Source: Rubripirellula sp. (lineage in GTDB: Bacteria; Planctomycetota; Planctomycetia; Pirellulales; Pirellulaceae). Taken from it: a stretch of 32,568 nucleotides of DNA. Under the pieces are notes generated by a model. The model worked only from the letters and a program-made list of their open reading frames with translations, ran no database searches and was not told where the DNA came from. Location of the stretch: NCBI GenBank assembly GCA_029213145.1, contig JARGNK010000025.1, positions 25,603 to 58,170 of the forward strand, read 5' to 3'. Below are positions 16,001 to 23,980 of this stretch, in pieces; the first letter of the stretch is position 1, and the number at the start of each line of letters is the position of its first letter. The translations under genes were made by a program, and so were the position numbers.

Positions 16001-17956
16001 AATTTCAACGGAACGACTACGTTTACTTACCTGGCGGGCGATAATAACGGCGTTCAGTCAAGCGGAACCGTGACGGTTACCGTGACACCGGTGAACGATG
16101 CTCCAACCGCCAATGCGGATTCCTTCGATGTCGTAATCGATTCGACTGACAATTTGCTGGATGTGCTTGCGAACGACACATCCGACCCGGACGCCTCGGA
16201 GACTTTAAGCGTTACCGCAGTGGGCGAGGCTTCCAATGGCGGTACTGTCGAAATTGCGAGCAATGGGACGGGCGTTCTTTATACGCCGGCAACTGGATTT
16301 ACCGGTTCCGAGACGTTTACTTACACCGTCAGTGATGGTGATTTGACTCAGACGGCGATTGCAACTGTGACCGTTGCGCCCGCGGATGATCCACCAAGTG
16401 CGGTCGATGATACTTTTGATAATCTCACTGAGGATGATTCTGAAACTGAGTTGGATGTGCTTTCCAACGATCTACCAGATGTCAATAACGAAACCTTTGT
16501 GGTTCACTCCGTTGGTATGCCGGACCAGGGTGGCAGCGTGCGGATCAGCGATGATGCAAGTCAAGTTCTTTACACACCCGCTGCAAATTTCAACGGTACC
16601 GAGACCTTTTCCTATACCATCCGCGATGAGGGCGGTGGGCTGAGTGTGGCGATGGTCATGGTGACCGTTGCTGCAGTAAATGATCCGCCCCCAATCGATA
16701 GCCCAACGGTTAATTTAAATCGAGCAACTGGTCCGACCATCGTGTTCTCGTTGGATGATTTGCCACTGAATGTTGACGACGCCGAAAATCTGTCGATTTC
16801 CGATTTCGAGAGTTCAACGAGTGCGGGCGGTACGGTTCAGCTGATCAATGGCGAGTCACTTCAATACACGTTGCCTTCATCCGATTTTGTCGGCAGCGAC
16901 TCCTTTACCTATCAAGTTTCTGATGAGGTTAACCAGAGTACGGGCACGATCTCGTTGAACGTTACGGACTTTGCTCCCAGAGATGTTGTTTTAAATGTTC
17001 CCGAGCGAGCCGTTCGATCACGCGTCAATGGATTGCGAATTGTTGGAACCAACCAACTTGGTGAGAGCGTTGACCAACCAGTGGAGTATTCGGACGACAA
17101 AGCTGTGTTCGAAGACTTATTGCCTGGCGACTACACGATCGAAGTGCCCGCCATTCCGTTTCTACAGAACGGCGACGAGCCTCGTCAAATTCCTTTCACC
17201 TCCAGTCCCGATGACGGAGACGCGTCGATCGATTCTGAATTAGGATCGCTGAAAGCCGAATTCATAAGCATTCGTGACTGGCTGGGATCGGCGTCAAACA
17301 ATTCGGTCTTGTTGGTGATTAAACCAGGGAGCACCCCCGATTTAACCGTACCAAACTCCGGGTTCGATGATTCAGAGATGCCGGTTGTTGAATTGGATGG
17401 CAATTCGAACTCGGTTACGATCCGACGAACCGTTGAGGTCGAAGAAAATGGGGAAACGGTCAACCGCGCGGAGGTCGCGACACTGCCGCTCGAATCGGGT
17501 GGGGCGGTCGAGGTGCGTGGAGTCATCGCAGAACAACGTCTGCTGAAAATTGACTTCAATGCCCTTCAGTTTTCCGAGGATACCGCCGGCGATGGTGGAA
17601 ATGGCGGCGAGGGCGAGGCGATCGAACCAATCGTGGTTTCAGTCGGTGGGACTCAAGCGGAAGGGGAGTCAATTCCCGCTGCCGTGCAGTCCAATGTCAT
17701 GCCGGCAAGCAGCTCTTCGCCCGCGTTGCGGACTGATGCTACCGTTCTGCTGACCGAAGAAGGTGATCTGTGGTTCGCAGAAGACGTAGAGCAGCCAGTG
17801 GAGCCCGTAGACGCCACGCAACCGCAGGCAGTTGATTCCGCGATGCAGGATGTCAGTGAGTCATTGATGATCACGAATTCCGCCGGGGATGAGCTCGCTG
17901 ATGACGGCAGGCTACACCAATCGGCAATCGATCAAGTACTCGGCAGCGAACTGTAG
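13076..17956 (+). CDS. Giant planctomycete extracellular protein with thioredoxin-like and cyclophilin domains
   Basis: About 1,626 residues; ATG at 13076 or 13079 is preferred over the TTG at 13067. The N-terminus is basic with no classical signal peptide but has the planctomycete extracellular motif (Pfam Planc_extracel) as LESLEKRQLLAG at about 45-56. Next come a thioredoxin-like domain (about 95-200) with an AWCPAC redox pair and FPTW cis-proline-type loop, and a cyclophilin domain (about 255-415: FHRVTSNFVIQAGD, NNSQFFVT, HSVFGQLVEG). Ig-like segments follow, then a cohesin-like module at about 760-915. Three or so cadherin/VCBS-like repeats (about 920-1320) carry DVLANDxx and FTYTVSDG signatures. 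The C-terminal 300 residues are acidic and unassigned. It probably acts outside the cytoplasm; disulfide or prolyl isomerase activity is inferred from the domains only. Confidence 0.85.
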   Translation: MMRSQNSPSEPGRPHRGRGLRRLLERFIGRPTEAEDPRRGRLLLESLEKRQLLAGDVEMLFTDGLSDFSQPAAETSSQQSGSQAEGEAEGEAAPDLVQFAKDLVAAGVEFYGAAWCPACTEQKQLFEDGGDHLNMIESSDPDKRVERLSDPSASILNEVGIAQGINSFPTWIFPDGTRAEGVQTLEDLSQRSGVAIPQSEQPTFDGVGDLNVQIGSPLHVPIDAYDPNGGPLTVTVTVDDPSLLTATVLQNNRSIRIDMQGYDDMVYELFEQRAPVAAGRVATLAESDFYDDIIFHRVTSNFVIQAGDPTGTGTSGSNLGQFDDDFHPDLQHNREGVMSFAKSTDDTNNSQFFVTETATRFLDFNHSVFGQLVEGFDVREAISQASTAESRFTGSSQKPDIDVTMTSIDVFTDDENSVVMLKPTGSGTGTTNVTFTVTDSDGNTHSETVEVTVSNDTANSQPFLTAAVAEQPPTVLINTPAQLQLSSVDVEGDAVTYFAQSLSGASNATVSVDSATGLVTVEPATGFSGTINVNVGVRPGPGVFGNSGSDQDTQRVAFTFEGEPAIAPSFVDLLAGSDSGNNDDDDLTNEGTLSFLVGGVTAGATVEIVNIENGAVIGTALASGGTVTVTTNNIAALGDGTYQLAARQTIDGDTSDLSPSLTLQYDSVAPDAVTGSALTQANANRPFITDLISNEEGQGLTYVLTTAPTGATIAAETGIIEWTPTSGQIGQNSFVLELIDAAGNTRSESFDVNVAGEPLAEIRLDLRGLDGNPIDSLAVGDEFFLDIVAEDARFAGTPGVFAAYADILFDSQFVQPVSGATIEYNDQFTLVRKGQLLTGLIDEVGAVNSSLSATQRSEDLIATIRMEALATGTVNIRSEPADEVDSEFLIYGEDDQVPAESIAFGGATLTIGQSFLVTDDAVTVAEDSGQTDIDVLANDQILSNSTTLSVVSVTQPSEGGTVTRDGDIVRFTPAANFNGTTTFTYLAGDNNGVQSSGTVTVTVTPVNDAPTANADSFDVVIDSTDNLLDVLANDTSDPDASETLSVTAVGEASNGGTVEIASNGTGVLYTPATGFTGSETFTYTVSDGDLTQTAIATVTVAPADDPPSAVDDTFDNLTEDDSETELDVLSNDLPDVNNETFVVHSVGMPDQGGSVRISDDASQVLYTPAANFNGTETFSYTIRDEGGGLSVAMVMVTVAAVNDPPPIDSPTVNLNRATGPTIVFSLDDLPLNVDDAENLSISDFESSTSAGGTVQLINGESLQYTLPSSDFVGSDSFTYQVSDEVNQSTGTISLNVTDFAPRDVVLNVPERAVRSRVNGLRIVGTNQLGESVDQPVEYSDDKAVFEDLLPGDYTIEVPAIPFLQNGDEPRQIPFTSSPDDGDASIDSELGSLKAEFISIRDWLGSASNNSVLLVIKPGSTPDLTVPNSGFDDSEMPVVELDGNSNSVTIRRTVEVEENGETVNRAEVATLPLESGGAVEVRGVIAEQRLLKIDFNALQFSEDTAGDGGNGGEGEAIEPIVVSVGGTQAEGESIPAAVQSNVMPASSSSPALRTDATVLLTEEGDLWFAEDVEQPVEPVDATQPQAVDSAMQDVSESLMITNSAGDELADDGRLHQSAIDQVLGSEL

Positions 17957-18154
17957 CAACTTGGGTTCCCATTTCCGAGCTTGGTCTGAGGATGCGATCC
18001 TGAAGCCAGGGCGGTGCTGGCGGGATCCGGGCGATTCTGGCTGCGGACCTCTCCGCTTCGGCAGCAGTCGATTTCCCTTTGGGGTGTTGGCGGGGCCGCC
18101 GCGAGTAGAAAAAACGCGTTCTGGGGGCCCTGATACGCGTCTGGTGGCCTTTTC

Positions 18155-18224
18155 ACAAAAAAAGCCACGGATGATGCCCGGATCGCTGAGGGGATGCTCA
18201 GCGACTCCGTTGGCTCCGTGGCTT
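18155..18224 (-). terminator. Rho-independent terminator of the HU-like gene
   Basis: AAGCCACGGA (18162-18171) pairs exactly with TCCGTGGCTT (18215-18224), and inside it TCGCTGAG (18183-18190) pairs with CTCAGCGA (18197-18204). On the reverse strand the structure is followed by a run of T (A-run 18157-18163 on the given strand). It lies about 30 bases after the HU-like stop codon. Confidence 0.75.
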
Positions 18225-18255
18225 GTCGAAAGATCAACCGTCGATGGTAGGACGA

Positions 18256-18573
18256 TTAGATCATTTCCTTTAGGCCCTTCAATGGACGGATGGTCAACTT
18301 CTTGCTGGCTGGCTTTGGCTTGAGCCAGATTTCTTCACCATTCGCTGGATTGCGACCTTTTCGCTTCGGCTTGGCGGGAACGTCTTTGAGGACGATCTTG
18401 CAAAGGCCTGGAATGGCGAATTGTCCGGGACCGCCTTTTGAAATCGCTTTTTCGATCTCGCCAGCGAGTGCATCAAAAACCGCAGCAACGTCCTTCTTAG
18501 GAAGCTCCGTCTCTTCCGCGATGTTGGCCAGGATCTGTGTTTTAGTAGGGGCTTTCGGCGCAGCTTTTGCCAT
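18256..18573 (-). CDS. HU/IHF-family DNA-binding protein
   Basis: A 105-residue, lysine-rich protein with the HU fold pattern. An N-terminal helical pair (TKTQILANIAEETELPKKDV, about 10-29) is followed by a dimerisation segment and the DNA-binding arm, where GRNPANGEEI (about 73-82) matches the canonical GRNPxTGxxI signature. The first ten residues are an Ala/Lys/Pro extension. It bends and compacts DNA as a dimer in the nucleoid. It is a single-gene unit with its own terminator downstream, and AAAGG lies about 10 bases before the ATG. Confidence 0.93.
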   Translation of the reverse strand: MAKAAPKAPTKTQILANIAEETELPKKDVAAVFDALAGEIEKAISKGGPGQFAIPGLCKIVLKDVPAKPKRKGRNPANGEEIWLKPKPASKKLTIRPLKGLKEMI

Positions 18574-18693
18574 CGTGAGAACCTTTGGTGAATGAGTGTT
18601 TTGGGTCGTGCAGCGCGTCAGTCGGCTCGTTCGCGACTGCTATAGGGCAAAGTGTTATGTCTGGTTGGCACTCCGTGCAACCCGGCTTTGGGC

Positions 18694-18749
18694 AAAAAAA
18701 CCAGTGTTTTTCGGTGTTTTTAGCCTTTCAAGGCTTTCGGGGCTGGTTT
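18694..18749 (-). terminator. Probable terminator downstream of fliM
   Basis: Read on the reverse strand, AAACCAG pairs with CTGGTTT and runs into a T-tract (A-run 18694-18700 on the given strand). An inner hairpin AGCCTT/AAGGCT sits at 18722-18735. The structure starts about 38 bases after the fliM stop codon. Confidence 0.5.
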
Positions 18750-18786
18750 CAGAGCCAATTCGGCGGCTCCAGCGGCGGTGAAACCC

Positions 18787-19848
18787 CTATTTTCGCTGAT
18801 TTGGATTCTCCAGAGTGGACTCAATTCGGACCGCTTTTTTACCCTTGAAGGCCCCCGGCTTGGCATGGAACTTGGGAACATCTTGGACCGCTAACTCAAG
18901 TGGTTCCTGCGTCTCTTTTTCCGTCGTGATGATGTCTCCCACTGATAGATCCAGGAGATCTGCGGTGCGGATTTTTGAGCGGGCCAAAGTGACCACGACG
19001 TCGACCGGAGCGGCATCGACACTTGAGGAGACCCGCTGCCTGGTTTCCTCGGTTGGCGTGGCTTTGCCGTATCCGACCCAGCCATTGCCAGAGAGTTTCG
19101 AGTTGTAGTTTTCAATGGTGTTAAACGGGATGCAAAGATTTAGCATGCCTCGGTTCTTGCCCAACAACATTTCGAATCCAACCAGAATGACCACCTCGTT
19201 GGGTGGAACAATTTGGACGAGTTGAGGGTTGCTTTCTACGCTTTCAATCGACAGGTCGAGATGTGTAATGTTCTCCCATGCCTCAGTGAGCCTGATTAGG
19301 AATTGTTGCACGACACGTCCGATCAGTCGCGTTTCGATTTCGGTCAACGGACGACGGATGGAATCCTCTGGTTCCGGGTCACCACCGAGCATGCGGTCGA
19401 TGATGGCATAGGACAAATTTGGCGCGATGTCGAGTATCCAATTTCCTTTCAATGGTTCTGCTCGAATCACATTGAAACAACTTGGATTGTCCAAGCCGAA
19501 TACGAATTCACTGTACGTGAGTTGATCGACACTCAACAGTTTGACCTCAATCATCGTCCGCAGCATGCCAGATATCGCGGCGCCGAAATTGCGGGCGAGA
19601 GTTTCGTGCAGCGAATGCATCGCCCGCATTTGATCGACCCCGACTCGCTCGGGGCGTTTAAAATCGTAGGCAGTGACTTTGGCATTTATTTGAGCCGTCC
19701 CCGCGGGCGTTACCGCACTGGGGTGGGGCGAGTTTTGATCCCCTGCGGCACCCGTTGTAGCGCGTGCTTTAGGTGGGACGCCATCGACCGACTCCATCGC
19801 CTTAATCAGGCTCTCGACTTGGTTTTGACTGAGTGATTCATCGGACAT
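18787..19848 (-). CDS. fliM: Flagellar motor switch protein FliM
   Basis: A 353-residue protein of normal FliM length. The N-terminal LSQNQVESLIKAM segment (about 5-17) matches the conserved LSQDEIDALL-type peptide that binds phosphorylated CheY. The central CheC-like part includes RPERVGVDQMRAMHSLHETLARNF and GGDPEP. The C-terminal SpoA domain contains VDVVVTLARSKI and LSVGDII. FliM forms the switch complex with FliG and FliN at the flagellar base. No other flagellar gene is present in the window, so it is isolated from the rest of the set. AGAGGA lies about ten bases before the ATG at 19848. A proline/threonine-rich linker (about 20-55) separates the CheY peptide from the core. Confidence 0.95.
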   Translation of the reverse strand: MSDESLSQNQVESLIKAMESVDGVPPKARATTGAAGDQNSPHPSAVTPAGTAQINAKVTAYDFKRPERVGVDQMRAMHSLHETLARNFGAAISGMLRTMIEVKLLSVDQLTYSEFVFGLDNPSCFNVIRAEPLKGNWILDIAPNLSYAIIDRMLGGDPEPEDSIRRPLTEIETRLIGRVVQQFLIRLTEAWENITHLDLSIESVESNPQLVQIVPPNEVVILVGFEMLLGKNRGMLNLCIPFNTIENYNSKLSGNGWVGYGKATPTEETRQRVSSSVDAAPVDVVVTLARSKIRTADLLDLSVGDIITTEKETQEPLELAVQDVPKFHAKPGAFKGKKAVRIESTLENPNQRK

Positions 19849-19937
19849 ATCCGTCGTCCTCTTTGGTGTGAATCGTTACCATCGATTGCAGAGTGATGGC
19901 AGATCTTTCTTGAATGATTGAAGGGGCGAAGTTAGCG

Positions 19938-21215
19938 TCATTTTCTAATGTGTCCTTCGCCGCGAACAATGTACTTGTAGGTGGTCAGTTCCTTGACACC
20001 GCATGGGCCTCGGGCATGGAATTTATCGGTTGAAATCCCAATTTCGGCACCCAGTCCAAAGACACCACCATCATTAAATCGCGTGCTGGCGTTGACCATC
20101 ACTGCCGAGCTGTCAACGAGCGTCGTGAATTGATCGGCATTACGAATCTTACTCGTGACAATCGCGTCGGTGTGATGAGATCCGTAACGGTTGATGTGTT
20201 CGGCGGCCGCTTGCAACGAAGCAACAACTGCAATGCTGATGGTAGGACCGAGGTATTCTGCGGACCAATCTTTTTCTGTCGCCGGTAAGGCATCGGGGAC
20301 AATGGCTGCAGCTCGATCATCCGCTCGCATTTCAATGCCGTTTTCTCGCAAACGCTGTGAGATTGCAGGTAAAGCTGCTTCGGCGATCGCTTCGTGAACC
20401 AGTAAGGATTCGCAGGCATTGCAAACCCCCATTCGCTGACATTTGGCGTTCTCGATGATGTCTGCTGCCATCGCTATGTTCGCCGATTCGTCCACGTATA
20501 CGTGGCAATTTCCGTCATAGTGTTTGATGACGGGCATCCTCGCTTCACTGGCGACACGCCGAATCAATCCCTCGCCTCCTCTTGGAATCGTGACGTCAAT
20601 CAGATCGCTCATGCTCAGAAAATGTCCAACGGCGGCACGATCGATAGTCGGAACGAGTTGGACCGCGTGTTGCGGTAATTTGCATTCCTTCGCACAGTCG
20701 GAGAGCACGTTGACGATCGCTTGACTGCTGTGGATCGCTTCTTTGCCACCACGGAGGATGACCGCATTGCCGCTCTTGACGCAGATGGCGGCGGCATCTG
20801 CAGTGACATTGGGGCGGCTTTCATAAATGAAAAAAACCACTCCCAGTGGAACGCGTTTTTTTTCAATTCGTAAACCGCCGGGTCGGGTGAATCCTTCGAT
20901 CACTTCACCCACTGGATCATTCAGTGCCGAAATTTCGCGTAAACCCAAGGCGATCGCTTCGATTCGGGGTGGGTCGAGTTTTAGGCGGTCAACCATCGCA
21001 TCAGTCAACCCGTACCCCGGGGCGGACGCCAAATCTTGCTCGTTCGCGGTCAGAATCACATCGGTCGCCTCGACCAGCCGGTCCGCTGATGTCAGCAGCC
21101 AATTGTTCTTGATTTCGGCGTCGAGCGCCGCAAGTTGGTACGAGGCAGATCGCGCCTGCAACGCCATCTCGCGACAAGAGCGATCGAGATCAGAGTCCGA
21201 GGCGGTGGGTGGCAT
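19938..21215 (-). CDS. proA: Gamma-glutamyl phosphate reductase (proline biosynthesis)
   Basis: A 425-residue member of the aldehyde dehydrogenase superfamily. It reduces gamma-glutamyl phosphate with NADPH to glutamate semialdehyde, the second step from glutamate to proline. The signatures are clear: GVVFFIYESRPNVT (125-138), ILRGGKEA (153-160), DVTIPRGGEGLI (207-218) and the catalytic cysteine C265 in VCNACESLLVHE. The C-terminal segment FGLGAEIGISTDKFHARGP is typical of ProA. The usual partner proB is not nearby. It lies 89 bases upstream of fliM on the same strand; joint transcription is possible but not shown. Confidence 0.96.
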   Translation of the reverse strand: MPPTASDSDLDRSCREMALQARSASYQLAALDAEIKNNWLLTSADRLVEATDVILTANEQDLASAPGYGLTDAMVDRLKLDPPRIEAIALGLREISALNDPVGEVIEGFTRPGGLRIEKKRVPLGVVFFIYESRPNVTADAAAICVKSGNAVILRGGKEAIHSSQAIVNVLSDCAKECKLPQHAVQLVPTIDRAAVGHFLSMSDLIDVTIPRGGEGLIRRVASEARMPVIKHYDGNCHVYVDESANIAMAADIIENAKCQRMGVCNACESLLVHEAIAEAALPAISQRLRENGIEMRADDRAAAIVPDALPATEKDWSAEYLGPTISIAVVASLQAAAEHINRYGSHHTDAIVTSKIRNADQFTTLVDSSAVMVNASTRFNDGGVFGLGAEIGISTDKFHARGPCGVKELTTYKYIVRGEGHIRK

Positions 21216-21589
21216 CTGGTAGGACTATCGGTGGGAGTTGGGACAAATCAGGCAGTTTCGGCAGCTTAACCAACCCACGATTCTCTTGAATGATCGCCTC
21301 AGGGTCAATGTCGATCGTCTGACGCCATGATTCGCGGCCAGAGGCCTTTATTCGCGTAGTTTTTGCATGTTCAGATCCGTCGTGTCGGGAATGATGCGAT
21401 GCTCTACCTGTCTCGAGGATCTGGAATCCTTCCGCCGTGCGATTCGGAAAAGACTTGTTCCCTGTGGGGTTAAGTCGCTGCTCGAACCCCATGCAAGGCT
21501 GGCCTTGCACCTTGGCCACCGACAGAGTGAATTACCGGCGAGCTTCCCAGGATGATCCCATGGGGCTGCAAGCAAGAGAGATACCGCGA
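21216..21589. other. Intergenic region, no supported gene
   Basis: About 370 bases between proA and the diguanylate cyclase gene, both leftward. A reverse-strand frame (21190-21519) overlaps the proA start and has no recognisable features; forward frames also look accidental. The proA promoter should be here but no clear boxes are seen. Confidence 0.4.
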
Positions 21590-22528
21590 TTAAACTTCCG
21601 CGTGAATTCGCACGGAGTGCTGATGCTGGACCACGCGATTACGGCCGGTCGTCTTTGCCTCATAGAGAGCGACGTCGCAAGCCATGTAGCATTGGTCCCA
21701 AGAATCGGTTCCTTCCACTGCCACCAACCCGGCGCTCGCGGTGACGGGAATCGAAAGGTCGTCGAAGTTCATCGGCGTTCCGGCGAGTTGTCGCAAGGTG
21801 TGGTCGATTAAGTGGTGAGCATCTTGCAGGCAGTAGTCAGGCATGAGGAGGGCGAATTCTTCTCCGCCAAATCGAGCGGCCAGCATGTTGTCACGAAGCG
21901 AGTTGGTGAGCACCGCGGCGATCTCTTTGAGTACAGCATCCCCGATGAAGTGACCATAAATGTCATTCACTTTCTTGAAGTGATCGACATCGAAGAGTGC
22001 CATCGACATCGGTTGACCTTTCTGGCAGCACTCCTGCAGAAGTTCTCTAAACTTTGATTCTAAGTGACGTCGATTCGGCATTCCTGTAAGTGGATCGCTA
22101 TCGGCAGCGGCTTTGAAACCCATCACTTTACGCTGGCGGGCGATCGCAAAACGGACCGCGCGGAATAACATTTGTCCCGTGACGTGACCTTTCCCCATAA
22201 AGTCTTGCGCACCGCTTTGAATGGCACGCAATGCCATGTCCTCGTCGTCCATTCCCGTGAAAACAACAATCGGGATCCGTGCATCGAGGGCGCGAATCTG
22301 ATCGAACGACTCCAAGTCTCGAGCATCGGGCAGGCAAAGATCGAGAATCGCGATGTCATAGTCTCGCTGCCCAAGCATGACTAACGCATCGGCGAGAAGA
22401 TGTGTTCGGTCGACATGAAACGGTAATGCTGGGTTCGACTTGAGCAATCGAGTGACAAAGGTTGCATCGATTTCACTATCTTCGATGAGCAAAACTCGAG
22501 TCGAATTGCTTAGCTTTGGGGTGACCAT
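21590..22528 (-). CDS. Response regulator with diguanylate cyclase (GGDEF) output
   Basis: About 312 residues from the ATG at 22528, chosen because AGGA lies 6 bases before it; the frame extends to a TTG at 22561. The receiver domain (about 8-130) has the acidic pair in LIEDSE, the phosphate-accepting aspartate D63 in AILDLCLP, FTG, and a lysine in GKG. The GGDEF domain (about 145-305) has DVDHFKKVND and the active site GGEEF at about 221-225, so it should make cyclic di-GMP from two GTP. The inhibitory RxxD site five residues before the active site reads RDNM, so product inhibition through it is probably lost. This resembles PleD/WspR-type regulators. No sensor kinase is adjacent. Cyclic di-GMP commonly controls the switch between motility and attachment. 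Confidence 0.92.
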   Translation of the reverse strand: MVTPKLSNSTRVLLIEDSEIDATFVTRLLKSNPALPFHVDRTHLLADALVMLGQRDYDIAILDLCLPDARDLESFDQIRALDARIPIVVFTGMDDEDMALRAIQSGAQDFMGKGHVTGQMLFRAVRFAIARQRKVMGFKAAADSDPLTGMPNRRHLESKFRELLQECCQKGQPMSMALFDVDHFKKVNDIYGHFIGDAVLKEIAAVLTNSLRDNMLAARFGGEEFALLMPDYCLQDAHHLIDHTLRQLAGTPMNFDDLSIPVTASAGLVAVEGTDSWDQCYMACDVALYEAKTTGRNRVVQHQHSVRIHAEV

Positions 22529-22826
22529 CGGCGATCCTACGTCCATCGAACACGGGCCCAACGAAGAGAGAGCCCGCTCCCAAGGAGCCGCTAAATTCCG
22601 AAGTTATCGTGCTTCACTTGAGACACCAAAGCGTAGGTCGCAGTCGGTCAAAGAAATCCAGATCAATCACTAATTGTCAGGTGATGGGCGCCTGCTATCC
22701 CTGCCTGGGGTCTAAATATGACGATATTAACGAGATTGCCGTCGCCAATTTTTCGAATCGGATTCGCGATTCAATGAACCATTCCCACGGGGAGGGATAG
22801 TGAACACTGCTAGGGGCTACGTTCGA

Positions 22827-23230
22827 TTAATGTGTGAACTTTATACCGACAATGATGCCGTGGTTTCGGCCATCGTGATCACCCAGACTACTTTCAGGGT
22901 CGACGCTGGAATTTTTTAGTTCGAAATCAGCTTCAAAAAACCGGCACTCGGTAAACAGATCGACGCAATTCGAGATGGGACGGCTGAGGCCAGCCATTGC
23001 CTGTCAGGCAAAGCTCTGGTCATTCACGTCGACATTGATCGTGCCTGTCTGGAATTCACCATCGATGACCAAATACTCTATACCGATGCCTAGATAGGGC
23101 TTGCATACGAATGGTCGGAAATGATGCAAGTCATGGTTCGGCTGAACAGTCCGAAGGGGGGTGTCGCGATTGCTTGACCGCTGAAACAGCTCATGAGGCA
23201 GAGAGCCAGCAAATGATTTCGCAAACGCAT
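22827..23230 (-). pseudogene. Decayed outer-membrane beta-barrel protein gene
   Basis: On the reverse strand an ATG at 23230 begins a signal peptide (MRLRNHLLALCLMSC, ending GQAIA). After a shift of one frame, near a run of six G at 23156-23161, the frame reads HHFRPFVCKPYLGIGIEYL and continues to DQSFA, where a TGA interrupts it (23004-23006). The same frame then continues as GLSRPISNCVDLF, CRFFEADFEL and ends GIIVGIKFTH before TAA at 22827-22829. Alternating hydrophobic strands, GIGIEY and a near-terminal aromatic are typical of outer-membrane barrels. At about 130 residues it is also short, so it is probably a deleted and inactivated remnant. Two sequencing errors are the alternative. Confidence 0.6.
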
Positions 23231-23482
23231 GATCGAACTTCTCTGTTATTTAGATGAAGTGAGGATTCCTAACACGATTGCGAGATCGTTATCCCGCGTA
23301 CCAAGGATCAATCAGGCGTGAGAAGTCGCGTTGATGCCGCTAAGAGGGGTTGTACGTACTGAAGCGATTGGTAAGAAAGCAACGGTCGCGGGTCTGCCTT
23401 AGAGGCTTTACCGGCCGACGCGGGCGTGTGGGAGGTTGACGTAGGTGGTGAATTAGCGAAACTCTTAGTAGTCCAGTTACAG

Positions 23483-23567
<85 letters not shown>

Positions 23568-23574
23568 CTCGATG

Positions 23575-23599
23575 AACCCCGTGATTCACGGGGTTTTTT
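23575..23599 (+). terminator. Rho-independent terminator of tRNA-Leu
   Basis: AACCCCGTG (23575-23583) pairs with CACGGGGTT (23587-23595) across a three-base loop and continues into six T (23594-23599), only seven bases after the tRNA. Confidence 0.92.
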
Positions 23600-23980
23600 C
23601 GTGCCTCGATCGAATCGGTAATCGAGTGCAACCGCTTTGAGGCAACGCGAGGCGGAGCGGTGGAATTGAAAACCTCGTCACCGCAATCGACGCACCGGAT
23701 GAATTTCGGCGACTAGCGCTCGAACACCATGCTGTGGGGTAAAAAGTCGGGCATCTTGGGGCGAGCCGCTCGTGCCGAAGAAGTCCAAACTAAAGCTTCG
23801 TCTTCTCCTCCCTGACGAGCTGGGCTTCCTTCTGCACCTTCGTTCGGTGTCCTTTGCCTTCTTGACCGCGGCCGATTCCGTCGGCGTATATCTTGCTCGT
23901 TAGTCGGGGTGGGAGCTTATGGCCTCGTCCAACTGATCGTAATTCCGATTCTTTGTCGCTCATTCGGGAAAGAAGCCCGA
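23600..23980. other. Intergenic region, no firmly supported gene
   Basis: About 380 bases between the tRNA terminator and the DUF1552 gene. A reverse-strand frame (23790-23984, 64 residues, very Lys/Arg/Glu-rich) begins with a TTG whose TTGA overlaps the DUF1552 stop. That is compatible with translational coupling, but the product resembles no family and may be accidental. Confidence 0.4.

Noticed and set aside
21190-21519. 109-residue reverse-strand frame upstream of proA
   Set aside because: It overlaps the proA start, has no recognisable motif, and competing frames of similar length exist on both strands.
23004-23006. In-frame TGA as a selenocysteine codon in the barrel gene
   Set aside because: A frameshift is also present, no hairpin was identified after it, and selenocysteine in a barrel protein is unlikely; decay is simpler.
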